This document shows positions 1 to 7,763 of a stretch of DNA of 64,000 nt, one piece after another. The position numbers and the translations under genes are program-made. Each line of letters starts with the position of its first letter. Position 1 is the stretch's first letter. Source of the stretch: Pseudosporangium ferrugineum (GTDB lineage Bacteria > Actinomycetota > Actinomycetes > Mycobacteriales > Micromonosporaceae); assembly GCF_003002065.1 (NCBI RefSeq), contig NZ_PVZG01000005.1, positions 310,001 to 374,000 of the forward strand. The letters run 5' to 3'. The notes beneath the pieces were generated by a model. It was not told the DNA's origin, made no database searches, and saw only the letters and a program-made list of their open reading frames with translations.

Positions 1-359
1 CGCTCCTCCCCGCCGAAATACCGGGAGGGCCCCCGGGCGGCCAGCGCACAGGCCCCGGGCCGCACCACCTCGACCCCGACGGCAACCTCCTCGACGGCGC
101 CGACCACCGCCTCGAAGGCCCGGGCATCCCGCCCCGCATCATGCTCGACGACAACAACCTGAGGACAACGCCCCTGAACCTCCCGCCGCCGCAACCCCCG
201 CCGAACCCCTTCCCGCCGCGCCGCCTCGGAACAGGCCACCACCCGATTCCCCCGCAACACCACAACGGGCCCCTCGGCCGAGACCCCCTCCACGATCTCC
301 GCAGCAACAACCGGCCAATCCGGACACCAGACCAGCAACGTACGAGGCCCCCCACTCAC
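1..359 (-). CDS. imuB: Y-family DNA polymerase ImuB, N-terminal part (cut by window edge)
   Basis: Error-prone translesion polymerase-like subunit of the actinobacterial ImuA'-ImuB-DnaE2 mutasome. The minus-strand frame opens with GTG at 359-357 and reads VSGGPRTLLVWCPDWPVVAA, then VLRGNRVVACSEAARREGV and later RGPSRYFGGEE, the usual opening of the actinobacterial DNA polymerase Y family. It runs off the window at base 1, so only about 119 codons are present. Its GTG start overlaps the TGA of the upstream imuA' gene in a GTGA junction (359-356), which implies translational coupling. There is no in-frame ATG near the start, so simple ATG searches miss it. The catalytic half and the beta-clamp motif would lie outside the window. 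In mycobacteria ImuB is an inactive polymerase that bridges DnaE2 and the clamp; whether this copy is active cannot be judged here. Confidence 0.9.
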   Translation of the reverse strand, partial: MSGGPRTLLVWCPDWPVVAAEIVEGVSAEGPVVVLRGNRVVACSEAARREGVRRGLRRREVQGRCPQVVVVEHDAGRDARAFEAVVGAVEEVAVGVEVVRPGACALAARGPSRYFGGEE

Positions 360-1909
360 CGCGACCCCACCACGGACAACCGCCCCCACCCGCCACCATC
401 CCCACCCTCCGAGCCACCCCCGGCGCCGCCCTCCCCCACCCAGCTGCCCTCCTCGCCCCGCGCGCCTTTCTCCCCAGCCCGCGCACCGTCGTCCGCAGCC
501 CGCGCGCCGCCCTCCCCGAGCCGGCGGGCCGGGCCGGCACCCTCCCCGCCGTCCTTCCCGGGCGGCCAGGCCAGGCCGAGATTCCCCGCACCCCGCCGCC
601 CCCGGCCACCCCCGGCCAACTCCCGCTCCGCCGCGGCCACCGGACCGATCGCCGGCATCCACAGGGTCAGCTCCTTGGGCCGCGCGGCAGCCCCCCGCCC
701 CCGCGCCACCACGGTGACCTCCCGCTGCCGCAACCGCCCCCGCCCGTCCCCGAGCCCCTCCCAGCGCCCCTGCGTGACCTGCAACGTGACATCGGCCCCG
801 TCCCACCGCCCGTACGGCACCAGCACACACCCCCGCTGCCGGGCCCGAGCCACAAGCCGGCTGGTGACCGAGGCGGAAACCGGCCCGGGAACCGCAACAA
901 CCACGACATCCACCCCGTCGATGAGCGCGGCGACCACGGTGGCCCACTCGGGACCGGGATGCGGCACCAACGCCAGCCGATCGAGCGCCACCCCACTCTC
1001 GGCGGCGGCAAGCGCACCCAGCGCCGGTACGCCGACCACCGCACACCAGGACCCGGCCCGAGAAGCAGCCGAGAGCAGAGCCAGAAGCAAGGAGGTACCA
1101 CCGTCCCCGACCCGCACGCCCCCGCTCTCCCGCCCCCGCGACCCGAGCCCCCGAGCCACCCCCCGTCCCCCAGGCGCGGCACCCTCCCCACCAAGCCCCA
1201 AACGCACCCCACCCCCAGAACTCACATCGGCCCGCGCCCCGCCCCCAACCCGACGGGGATCCCCATGAGCAGCGCCGAGAGCAGCGTCACGCGCAGCACC
1301 ACGAGCAGCGCCATGAGCGGCGCCCCGCGCAGCACCGTGGGCGACGCCGCGAGTGGCGCCAGACGCAGTGCCATGCGCGCCCCCATACGCAGGATCGTGA
1401 GCAGCGCCATGCGCGGTGCCATGCGCAGTGCCAGACGTAGTGCCGTGGGTGGTGCCATGCGCTGTGCCGTGAGCAACGTCGTGGGTGGCTCCATGCGCAG
1501 TGCCCTGCGCGGCGCCAGACGCAGTGCCGTGGGCGGCGCGATGCGCAGTGCCGTGGGCAACGTCGTGGGTGGTGCCATGCGCAGTGCCGTGAGCAACGCC
1601 GTGGGTGGTGCCATGCGCAGTGCCGTGGGCAACGTCGTGGGTGGTGTCATGCGCAGTGCCGTGGGCGGGAGCGGGAGCAGCTCCGTGGGTGGGGGCGGGC
1701 GTCCAGCCGTAGCCCGATGACCGCGGCCCCGCACCGGGGGCGAACCCGATCGCGACGGTGGTTCCCCGGCGAAGTCCGTGGCCGGGCAGCAGACTTCCCA
1801 GCTCGGGAAGCACCGGCAGCACCCGATGCATCCCGCCCTCGTCGACGGCCGCACCGGGACGCACCAGATCAGCAAGAGCCGCCGCCCCACCGATCATGCG
1901 CCCCGCCAT
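356..1909 (-). CDS. imuA': ImuA'-like RecA-fold mutasome protein with giant repeat insertion
   Basis: RecA/ImuA-like accessory protein of SOS mutagenesis, upstream of and coupled to imuB. From the ATG at 1909 it is about 517 aa. Residues 1-60 contain ALADLVRPG, VLPVLPELGSLLPG and strand TTVAIG. The core resumes near residue 265 with GDGGTSLLLALLSAASRAG, then GSWCAVVGVP, a strand VDVVVVAVPG, and the C-terminal RWDGADVTLQVTQGRWEGLG typical of the family. Mycobacterial ImuA' is only about 200 aa. The roughly 200-residue gap between TTVAIG and GDGGTS sits where a P-loop would be and is filled by Ala-His-Gly-Thr tetrapeptides (DNA 1264-1700) and Gly-rich sequence. The C-terminus is also Gly/Arg/Glu low-complexity. 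The Walker A lysine is not visible. An alternative start is the ATG at 1897. Family assignment is good because of order and coupling with imuB; ATP binding is doubtful. Confidence 0.82.
   Translation of the reverse strand: MAGRMIGGAAALADLVRPGAAVDEGGMHRVLPVLPELGSLLPGHGLRRGTTVAIGFAPGAGPRSSGYGWTPAPTHGAAPAPAHGTAHDTTHDVAHGTAHGTTHGVAHGTAHGTTHDVAHGTAHRAAHGTASGAAQGTAHGATHDVAHGTAHGTTHGTTSGTAHGTAHGAAHDPAYGGAHGTASGATRGVAHGAARGAAHGAARGAARDAALGAAHGDPRRVGGGARADVSSGGGVRLGLGGEGAAPGGRGVARGLGSRGRESGGVRVGDGGTSLLLALLSAASRAGSWCAVVGVPALGALAAAESGVALDRLALVPHPGPEWATVVAALIDGVDVVVVAVPGPVSASVTSRLVARARQRGCVLVPYGRWDGADVTLQVTQGRWEGLGDGRGRLRQREVTVVARGRGAAARPKELTLWMPAIGPVAAAERELAGGGRGRRGAGNLGLAWPPGKDGGEGAGPARRLGEGGARAADDGARAGEKGARGEEGSWVGEGGAGGGSEGGDGGGWGRLSVVGSR
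1264..1700 (-). repeat. 12-bp/36-bp minisatellite inside imuA'
   Basis: About 35 imperfect copies of a 12-bp unit that encode the tetrapeptide Ala-His-Gly-Thr and variants on the minus strand. They are grouped in places into 36-bp higher-order units (for example around 1567-1660). Every unit is a multiple of three, so copy-number change keeps the imuA' frame open. The most homogeneous copies lie at 1440-1670 and the more diverged ones at 1270-1430, a pattern expected from recent expansion at one end. Confidence 0.9.
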
Positions 1910-2512
1910 CGTTCCGCCCCGCTGTCCACATGCGACGAAGTTGATCTTCGTGGCTCTGCCGGAGAGACAGAACCACCTGGAAACCACAGACCTGAAACCA
2001 CCTGAAGGACGAAGCCGCCCCCGGCCACGCCACCACTCCGAACCGACCGCGCTGCCGGCCACCACGGTCCCTGCCGGCCATACCCGACTGCCGACGGTTC
2101 GGCCGGCGACGATCACTGCGCCACGACCCATCACTGCCACCACGACCCGGCCGGCGACGGCCCCGCTGCGATGACCGGCTCGTGTCGGCCCGGCCATCGA
2201 CGGTCCGGCCACCGACGGTCCGGCCGGCGGCGATCGCGGTCGGCGACAGGCTGGTCGACGACGGCTCCGGCCGCGCGGCGGCTTCGGTCGGCGACAAAGC
2301 TGGTCGCGGACGATCTCGGTCGACACCGGTCCCCGGTCGACGCCGGCCCTGGTTGGTCGACGCCGGCTCCGGTCGACGCCGGCCCCGGTCGACAACAAAA
2401 CGATCGGCGGCGATCCCGGTAGGCGGCAGGCGGGCGGCGGCGGTTTCGGGTGCGGGGCGATCTCGGTCGGCGGCGGTGGGGGCGGGGACGGGTCTGGTGG
2501 CGGTGGTGCGGG
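1910..2512. other. 603-bp gene-free stretch between the HEPN gene and imuA'
   Basis: No reading frame here has a plausible start, family match or coupling, although several frames stay open because of the base composition. The right half (about 2170-2400) is built from degenerate direct repeats of ACGGTCCGGCC and GTCGACGCCGGC. An inverted repeat lies close to the imuA' start (separate entry). It may hold a second promoter for imuA'-imuB or be a long spacer within the operon. Confidence 0.6.
1935..1951. promoter_or_regulatory. Inverted repeat ACGAAG-N5-CTTCGT upstream of imuA'
   Basis: A perfect 6-bp dyad (ACGAAG TTGAT CTTCGT) lies 26 bases upstream of the imuA' ATG. It does not match the CGAAC-N4-GTTCG LexA box of Gram-positives. 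It may be an operator or only a small hairpin near the ribosome binding site. No regulator can be named. Confidence 0.3.
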
Positions 2513-3205
2513 TCAGGCTGCTTCGAGGGTGGGTTGGTAGGCCAGGCCCAGCGCCGATTGCACCAGGGATACGAACGTTTCCGCTGCTCTCAGGAGGTCG
2601 TCCGCCTCGCGGGCGGTGACCACGCGGGGGATGCCGGCTTCGGCGGCTGCTCGCTTGGTGGCGCCCAGGGCGAAGTAGCCGGCCCAGTCGCTGAACTCGG
2701 GGGCCACCAGGACGAGGAGGGACCAGACGCTGGTGACGCGGTTGCGGCGGGTGGGGGCGGCGGGCCTGGCACGGGCGGCCAAAACGGCCGCGGCCGCGCG
2801 CAGGGCCGCCAGGTGGGCCGCGGCGTAGCGCAGGCCATCGGGGCGGGTGCGGGCCGCCTCCGCCAGGCCCTCACGGGCTATCGCGAGCAGCTGGGCGGGG
2901 GTGCGGTTGGGCAGGAGGTTGGCGGGCACCGTGGGGGCCGCCTGAGTGCCGGCCGTCGGGGCGTGCGCCAGGCCATACGCCCGCGGGCCCGGCTCGGCGG
3001 CGGGCCCGGGGCCGGGGGCGCCGCGGTCGTGGAGCCCAGCGGCGGGCCCGGCGGCAGGCCCGGGGCCGGGGGCGCCGCGGTCGTGGGGCCCAGCGGCGGG
3101 CTCGACGGCCGGGGCACCGCGGAACGCCGGGGGCCGGAGGGTGGGGCTGGGACGGTGCTGCCGGGGGGCAGGTGGTCTCAGGCCCGGTGCCGGGTTGCTC
3201 ACCAT
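2513..3205 (-). CDS. SAV_6107-family HEPN domain protein
   Basis: About 230 aa, start ATG at 3205 with the Shine-Dalgarno GAGGAG 6 bases upstream (longer open frames to 3448 have none). The first 85 residues are Pro/Gly/Ala-rich, including an 18-residue duplication coded by a 54-bp tandem repeat (about 3002-3110). The rest is a helical domain with LPNRTPAQLLAIAREGLAEA, then LRYAAAHLAALRAAAAVLAAR, then VTSVWSLLVLVAPEFSDWA and the C-terminal LGLAYQPTLEAA, as in the HEPN family named after Streptomyces avermitilis SAV_6107. The RYAAAH hexapeptide fits the R-x4-H motif of HEPN ribonucleases. Members of this family are found directly upstream of the actinobacterial Y-family polymerase genes, as here, which points to a DNA-damage role. 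The biochemical activity is unknown. Confidence 0.75.
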   Translation of the reverse strand: MVSNPAPGLRPPAPRQHRPSPTLRPPAFRGAPAVEPAAGPHDRGAPGPGPAAGPAAGLHDRGAPGPGPAAEPGPRAYGLAHAPTAGTQAAPTVPANLLPNRTPAQLLAIAREGLAEAARTRPDGLRYAAAHLAALRAAAAVLAARARPAAPTRRNRVTSVWSLLVLVAPEFSDWAGYFALGATKRAAAEAGIPRVVTAREADDLLRAAETFVSLVQSALGLAYQPTLEAA

Positions 3206-3919
3206 GGTCTCTCCTCGCGTGTGTCGCATCCGACGTGCTGGTCGAACCGGGGTGCTGCGGAGGAAGGCACAGCGGGTGGGGCTGCCGGCCGGGTGTGAAG
3301 CTTCCCCACACCACACCCGGCCGGACTGGCGGGCGGGTCCGTCGCCCGTCGCCCGGGGGTCGAGGGCGGCGGACGACGGTCCTGCCTGGTGCAGGCCCGG
3401 ACCCGCGAATGCCCGGACCTCGCGTGCGGCGCTTCGCGGACGCCGCACCCGGGAGTCACGCCGCGAACGCGGCTCCCGTTCAGTCAGCGCGGGCGCCGAT
3501 CCTGCCGGACGGGCCGGTCCTCGCGCCGATCCGATTCGCCGGACGCCAGGAGGGGCGACCGCCGGATCGGTGTCGGCTCGGGTGGAACAGCCGTTCGAAC
3601 CAATCGAACACTCGTTCTAACTACTGGAGAGAGTAACACCCCCCTCCGACAAAAAAGCAACGGCGAACGCCGCAGGCCGGAGGTGATCTTCAAGGACTCG
3701 GCGGCAGCCGCGGGTGACCTGGCGAGGGCAACGCGGGCGACCTGGCGAGAGCGACGCGGGCGAGCGGGGCGGGCCGGGGAAGGGCGCCGAGGATCCGGGA
3801 CCGCCGGGGGGCGTACCGCCTACCCGGCGCGCGGGTGCCGGCGCCGGTACGTTGTCCCGGGGCTCGCCGGTTGCCAGGATGCCCCAGGGGTACGGCACCC
3901 CGCGGAGCGGAGGTTCGGC
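3206..3919. other. 714-bp divergent intergenic region
   Basis: Gene-free region between the minus-strand HEPN-imuA'-imuB operon and the plus-strand SDR gene. Open frames extend into it from both sides, but none has a ribosome binding site or family signature. Visible contents are an SOS-box-like palindrome at 3604-3619 with a neighbouring GTTCGAAC palindrome at 3593-3600, and an A-rich patch near 3650. I see no RNA gene. Confidence 0.6.
3604..3619. promoter_or_regulatory. LexA/SOS-box-like site
   Basis: TCGAACACTCGTTCTA matches the actinobacterial LexA operator TCGAAC-N4-GTTCGA except for one base (T for G in the right arm). A perfect 8-bp palindrome GTTCGAAC lies 3 bases to the left. The nearest damage-related genes are the HEPN-imuA'-imuB operon on the minus strand, whose first start codon is about 400 bp away. 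That would require a long leader. Control of the SDR gene 300 bp to the right is the alternative. Confidence 0.5.
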
Positions 3920-4747
3920 ATGCGGACGATCGTGGTCACCGGGGCGAGTTCCGGGCTGGGCCTGGCCGCGGCGGAGAGGCTTGCCGCGCGGGGCGATCAG
4001 GTGGTCGTCGTCGGGCGTGATCCCGGCCGGCTGGGCGCGGCGATGGCCCGGATCCGGGCGGCCGCCACCGGCCCCGAGCCGGACGAGTTCCGGGCCGATT
4101 TCACCTCCCTGGATCAGGTACGCCGGCTCGCCGATCACGTGCTGGCGGCGTACCCGGCCGTGGATGTCCTCGCCAACAACGCCGGCGCCATGCTGGGGGC
4201 GTACCGGAGAACCGAGGACGGCCTCGAGGCGACGATGGCGGGTAACCACCTCGCGCCCTTTCTCCTGACCGGGCTGCTGCGGGACGCGCTGCGCGGCGGG
4301 CGGGTGGTGAACACCGCCTCCCAGGCCCATCGGCGGCGGCGGCCGGGCCCGGAGGATTTCACCTGGGACCCGGCGGCGTGGCACGGGTGGCCGGCCTACT
4401 GTCACAGCAAGGCCGCCAACATCCTGTTCACGGCGGAGGCGGCGCGGCGCTGGCCGGACATCCTCTCGGTGGCGTTCCACCCGGGCGTGGTGCGCACCAA
4501 CTTCGCCACCGGTACGGCGGTCCGGGTGCTCTGGGCGCGGAACCCGTTGCTCACCGGTTCGAGGAAGGCCGGCGACCTGCTGACCTGGCTGGCGACCGCG
4601 CCGGCGGAGGAACTGCGCAGCGGCGCCTACTACGTCGGCCGCAAGGTCGCCCGGCCGGATTCGCGGCTCGCCGACCCGGCGCTCGCCGCCCGGCTGTGGG
4701 ACGCCAGCGAGGAGGCAGTGCACGCCGGCCGGGAAACAGCCGGATGA
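3920..4747 (+). CDS. Short-chain dehydrogenase/reductase (SDR family)
   Basis: NAD(P)-dependent oxidoreductase of 275 aa; the substrate is unknown. Start ATG at 3920 with GGAGG 7 bases upstream. The Rossmann glycine motif TGASSGLGLAAAE is at residues 6-18, the structural NNAG motif near residue 88, the catalytic serine in NTASQAH near residue 133, and the YxxxK pair in YCHSKAAN near residue 158. The overall shape resembles the retinol-dehydrogenase/WW-oxidoreductase-like SDRs common in actinomycetes (post-catalytic HPGVVRTNFATG). It stands alone at the head of a short plus-strand pair with the YbaK-type gene, 57 bp downstream. An SOS-box-like site lies 300 bp upstream, but its link to this gene is uncertain. 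Confidence 0.85.
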   Translation: MRTIVVTGASSGLGLAAAERLAARGDQVVVVGRDPGRLGAAMARIRAAATGPEPDEFRADFTSLDQVRRLADHVLAAYPAVDVLANNAGAMLGAYRRTEDGLEATMAGNHLAPFLLTGLLRDALRGGRVVNTASQAHRRRRPGPEDFTWDPAAWHGWPAYCHSKAANILFTAEAARRWPDILSVAFHPGVVRTNFATGTAVRVLWARNPLLTGSRKAGDLLTWLATAPAEELRSGAYYVGRKVARPDSRLADPALAARLWDASEEAVHAGRETAG

Positions 4748-4804
4748 AGAGCAACAGGGGCACGTGCGTGCCGATCGGGAAGCCTGAATGGGGAGAATAG
4801 GCCG

Positions 4805-5269
4805 ATGGAGAATCATCCCAATGTGCTCGCCGTGCGGGCCGCGCTGGGCGACACCGCGCCCGAGATGGTGGTCTTCGACGAGGGCGTGCACACCGCCGCC
4901 GCGGCGGCCGCGGCGCTCGGTGTCGAGATCGGACAGATCGCCAACTCGCTGATCTTCGAGGCGGACGGGGAGCCGCTGCTCGTGCTCACGTCGGGGGCGC
5001 ACCGGGTCGACACGAAGAAGGTCGCCGCCGCGCTGGGGCTGGCCGAGCTGGGCCGGGCCACGCCGGAGTTCGTGCGCGAGCACACCGGCCAGCCGATCGG
5101 CGGGGTCGCGCCGGTGGGCCACCCCCGGCCGGTCCGCACGCTGGTCGACGTCGAGCTCGCGCTGTACGACGAGATCTGGGCGGCCGGCGGCGTGCCGCGC
5201 GCCGTTTTCCCGATCACGTACCCGGAATTGCTGAGGGTCACCGACGGCACACCGATGGATGTCGCCTGA
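4805..5269 (+). CDS. YbaK/EbsC family aminoacyl-tRNA deacylase-like protein
   Basis: A 154-aa single-domain protein of the YbaK/ProX (INS-superfamily) fold, which hydrolyses mischarged aminoacyl-tRNA in trans. Visible family features are the helix AAAAAALGVEIGQIANSLIF, the strand PLLVLTSGAHRVDTKKVA with the conserved lysine pair, the FVREHTGQPIGGVAPVGHP loop with the usual GxxPxGH element, and the C-terminal VFPITYPELLRVT. Length is normal for the family (about 150-160 aa). The start ATG at 4805 follows a GGGGAGA ribosome site. Which amino acid it removes cannot be read from the sequence; actinobacterial paralogues are many. Confidence 0.85.
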   Translation: MENHPNVLAVRAALGDTAPEMVVFDEGVHTAAAAAAALGVEIGQIANSLIFEADGEPLLVLTSGAHRVDTKKVAAALGLAELGRATPEFVREHTGQPIGGVAPVGHPRPVRTLVDVELALYDEIWAAGGVPRAVFPITYPELLRVTDGTPMDVA

Positions 5270-5378
5270 GGCGTGGATCACTGGCGGGGGTGTCTTGTGA
5301 GAGGGCCGGGCTCGACGGCGGTCCCTAGGATGGGTGGCTACTCCTGCCGTCCTCCAGACCCCCCGGAGAGTGCCCCGC

Positions 5379-7052
5379 ATGGCCGCCGATACCGCCACGG
5401 ATGCGGTAGCGACCCCTGTAACCAGCCCGGAGGAAGCCGCCCCGGAGGAGGCCGGCCCGAAGAAGGCCGCCCCGGAGGAGGCCGGCCCGAAGAAGGCCGG
5501 GGAACCCCGCCCGGAAGCGGGGAACGGCGAGGGGAAACCGCCGCCCCCGAAGCGGCGCCGGGGCTGGCGGGAGCTGCTGCCCACGGCCGCCCTCACGATC
5601 GTCCCGTTCGCCGTCACGCTGACCGTGATGCTGATCGACATCGGCAAGCGGCAGCTGTGGCGCGACGAGAACGCGACCTGGTGGGCGGCCTCGCTGCCGA
5701 CCGGTGACCTGCGCAAGCTCGCGGACACCGTGGACGCGGTGCTGTATCCGTACTATCTGTTCCTGCACTGGTGGATCGGTCTGTTCGGGGATTCCGAGAC
5801 GGCGCTGCGGATGCCCTCCGCGATCTTCATGGCGCTGGCCGCCGCCGTCGTCGCGCTCATCGGCCGGCGCCTCTTCGACGCGCCGACCGGCCTGGTGGCG
5901 GGCCTGCTGATGCCGGCGGTCCCGGTGATCAGCCGGTACGGCCAGGAGGCCCGGCCGTACGCGATGGCGCTGCTCGCCTCGGTCACGGCCGTGCTGCTGT
6001 TGCTGCGGGCGCTGGAACGGCCGTCGGCGTGGCGCTGGGCCGCGTACGCGATCGCCGTGCTCTGGATCGGCTACAGCCACGTCGTCGCGCTGATGGGCCT
6101 GGCCGCGCACCTGATCGCGGTCGTGCCGGCGGTGCGACGGGCGACCGGCCGGGACCGGTGGTGGATCGTCGCCGGGTGGCCCGTGGCCGTGCTCGCGGCG
6201 GGGCTGACGGCGCTGCCGCTGATCCTCGACGGGGACCGGCAGAGCGCGCAGATCAGCTGGATCCCGAACACCACCTGGGCGCGAGTGCACGCGTTCCCCG
6301 GGGAGATGTTCCTCAGCCCGGCGGTCGGCGGCTTCTTCCTGGCGCTGGGCTTCGCCGCGATGACCCTGCTGGCCCTCTCGGACAGCCGCAGGCAGCGGTG
6401 GATCGCCGCCTTCCTGGCGTTCTGGGCGGTGCTGCCGCCGGTGCTCGCGTATTACACGTTCCACGAGTTCCACTTCTTCCTGCCGCGCTACCTGCTGTTC
6501 ACCGTGCCGGCGTGGGTGCTGCTGGGGGCGTACGCGATCCGCCGGCTGGCCACGCCCACCGGCCTGGCCCGGATATTGGCGGTGACGCTCGTCGCCGGCG
6601 GCGCGCTGACCTTCGCCGGCTGGGACCACCAGACGGCGATGCGCACCGACCAGGCCGAGGAGGAGTACGCCTTCCGCGACGCGGCCGGCTACATCGCGCA
6701 GTGGGAGCGGCCCGGCGACGGCATCATCTTCTCCGGCTACGACTTCCTGCACCGCGGCTTCCGCTACGAGTGGCGGCACCAGCCCCTGGCCGAGCAGCCG
6801 CGGGAGGTGCTGGTCGCCCAGCCGCCGGGCACCGAGTGGTCGTGGGTGCATCCGCCGTGCCGGGACACCGCGGCCTGCCTCGCCGACGGGCCGCCGCGCA
6901 TCTGGCTCGTCTCGTCGGATCCGAGCGGCTGGCCGACCAGCCCGCTGCCGTCCAGCCAGCAGCCGGACGTCGATGCCCGCTACAAGTGGGTCTCCAAGAC
7001 CGTCTTCCACAGGCTGTGGGTCACCGAGCTGGAGCGCCGGCCGGGGCAGTAG
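5379..7052 (+). CDS. GT-C/GT39-like polytopic glycosyltransferase
   Basis: Integral membrane glycosyltransferase of about 557 aa that probably uses a polyprenyl-phosphate sugar donor. Start ATG 5379 with GGAGAG 8 bases upstream; the GTG at 5334 would only add a poor N-terminus. Residues 10-60 form a charged linker with a 10-residue duplication (APEEAGPKKA, a 30-bp DNA repeat). It is followed by a first membrane segment and the loop KRQLWRDENATWW, whose Asp-Glu pair is the likely catalytic site of this class. About nine further hydrophobic helices follow and a soluble C-terminal domain with WSWVHPPCRDTAACLA (two Cys). The gap to the next gene is 9 bp, so it heads the carotenoid-tailoring operon and may glycosylate a lipid or carotenoid. 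That role is inference from context. Confidence 0.75.
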   Translation: MAADTATDAVATPVTSPEEAAPEEAGPKKAAPEEAGPKKAGEPRPEAGNGEGKPPPPKRRRGWRELLPTAALTIVPFAVTLTVMLIDIGKRQLWRDENATWWAASLPTGDLRKLADTVDAVLYPYYLFLHWWIGLFGDSETALRMPSAIFMALAAAVVALIGRRLFDAPTGLVAGLLMPAVPVISRYGQEARPYAMALLASVTAVLLLLRALERPSAWRWAAYAIAVLWIGYSHVVALMGLAAHLIAVVPAVRRATGRDRWWIVAGWPVAVLAAGLTALPLILDGDRQSAQISWIPNTTWARVHAFPGEMFLSPAVGGFFLALGFAAMTLLALSDSRRQRWIAAFLAFWAVLPPVLAYYTFHEFHFFLPRYLLFTVPAWVLLGAYAIRRLATPTGLARILAVTLVAGGALTFAGWDHQTAMRTDQAEEEYAFRDAAGYIAQWERPGDGIIFSGYDFLHRGFRYEWRHQPLAEQPREVLVAQPPGTEWSWVHPPCRDTAACLADGPPRIWLVSSDPSGWPTSPLPSSQQPDVDARYKWVSKTVFHRLWVTELERRPGQ

Positions 7053-7061
7053 CGTGGCGGG

Positions 7062-7763
7062 ATGATTCCCGTCCCGCCGCTGGTCACGCTGCACGTGTGG
7101 CGGGTGCCGCGGCGCGCCGCCGGCCGCGCTTTCGTCCGGATGGCAACCGATCCGCGGCGTTTGCGGCGTCTGCCCGGTGTCCGGTTCGCGAAGCTGCTCG
7201 GCACCGGGACGGGCCTGAGCTTCGGCCCCGGCGACGCGGACCTCACCCGGTTCGCGGCCGTGGTCGCGTGGGACGGCGCCGACGGCGGCGACCTGGGCCG
7301 CACCGGCGCCGCCTGGGACGCGATCGCCACCTCCGCCGCGCGCGCCGACCTGAGGCCCCTGACCAGCCAGGGCCGGTGGTCGGGGGTCGCGCCGTTCGGC
7401 GAGCCGGCCGGGGGCCGCGCCGAGGGCCCGGTGCTGGCGCTGACCCGGGCCCGGCTGCGGCCGGCGAAGGCGCTCACGTTCTGGCGGGCGGTGCCGCCGG
7501 TGGCCCGCGAGCTCGCCGCCGCGCCGGGGCTGCTCGCCCGGTTCGGGGTCGGCGAGGCACCGGTCGGCTGGCAGGGCACCGTCAGCGTGTGGCGCACTGC
7601 GGCGGACCTGACCGCGTTCGCGTACCGTCAGCCGGAGCATCGCGCGGTGATCGCGCGCACGGCGGCCGTCCGGTGGTACGCCGAGGACCTGTTCGCCCGG
7701 TTCGCGGTGCTCGGCATCAGCGGCGACAGGGCCGTGCTGGGCTGGCGGGAAGGAGAACGATGA
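7062..7763 (+). CDS. crtA: CrtA-like carotenoid monooxygenase (spheroidene monooxygenase family)
   Basis: A 233-aa protein of the spheroidene monooxygenase (CrtA) family, heme-type oxygenases that put keto groups on acyclic carotenoids. Supporting features are the opening TLHVWRVPRRAAGRAFVRMA, the segment VRFAKLLGTGTGLSF, the repeated two-lobed ferredoxin-like layout with LTRARLRPAKALTFWRAVPPV, and a C-terminal FAYRQPEHRAVIARTAAVRWYAEDLFARFAVL, which contains the His-rich helix typical of the family. It overlaps the next gene by ATGA (7760-7763). It lies in a run with carotenoid hydratase, glycosyltransferase and desaturase genes, which strengthens the call. The product (2-keto, 4-keto or other) cannot be stated. 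Confidence 0.8.
   Translation: MIPVPPLVTLHVWRVPRRAAGRAFVRMATDPRRLRRLPGVRFAKLLGTGTGLSFGPGDADLTRFAAVVAWDGADGGDLGRTGAAWDAIATSAARADLRPLTSQGRWSGVAPFGEPAGGRAEGPVLALTRARLRPAKALTFWRAVPPVARELAAAPGLLARFGVGEAPVGWQGTVSVWRTAADLTAFAYRQPEHRAVIARTAAVRWYAEDLFARFAVLGISGDRAVLGWREGER

Noticed and set aside
141..1268. A 375-codon plus-strand frame at the left edge.
   Set aside because: Pro/Arg-rich mirror of imuB and imuA'; the minus strand has clear family sequence.
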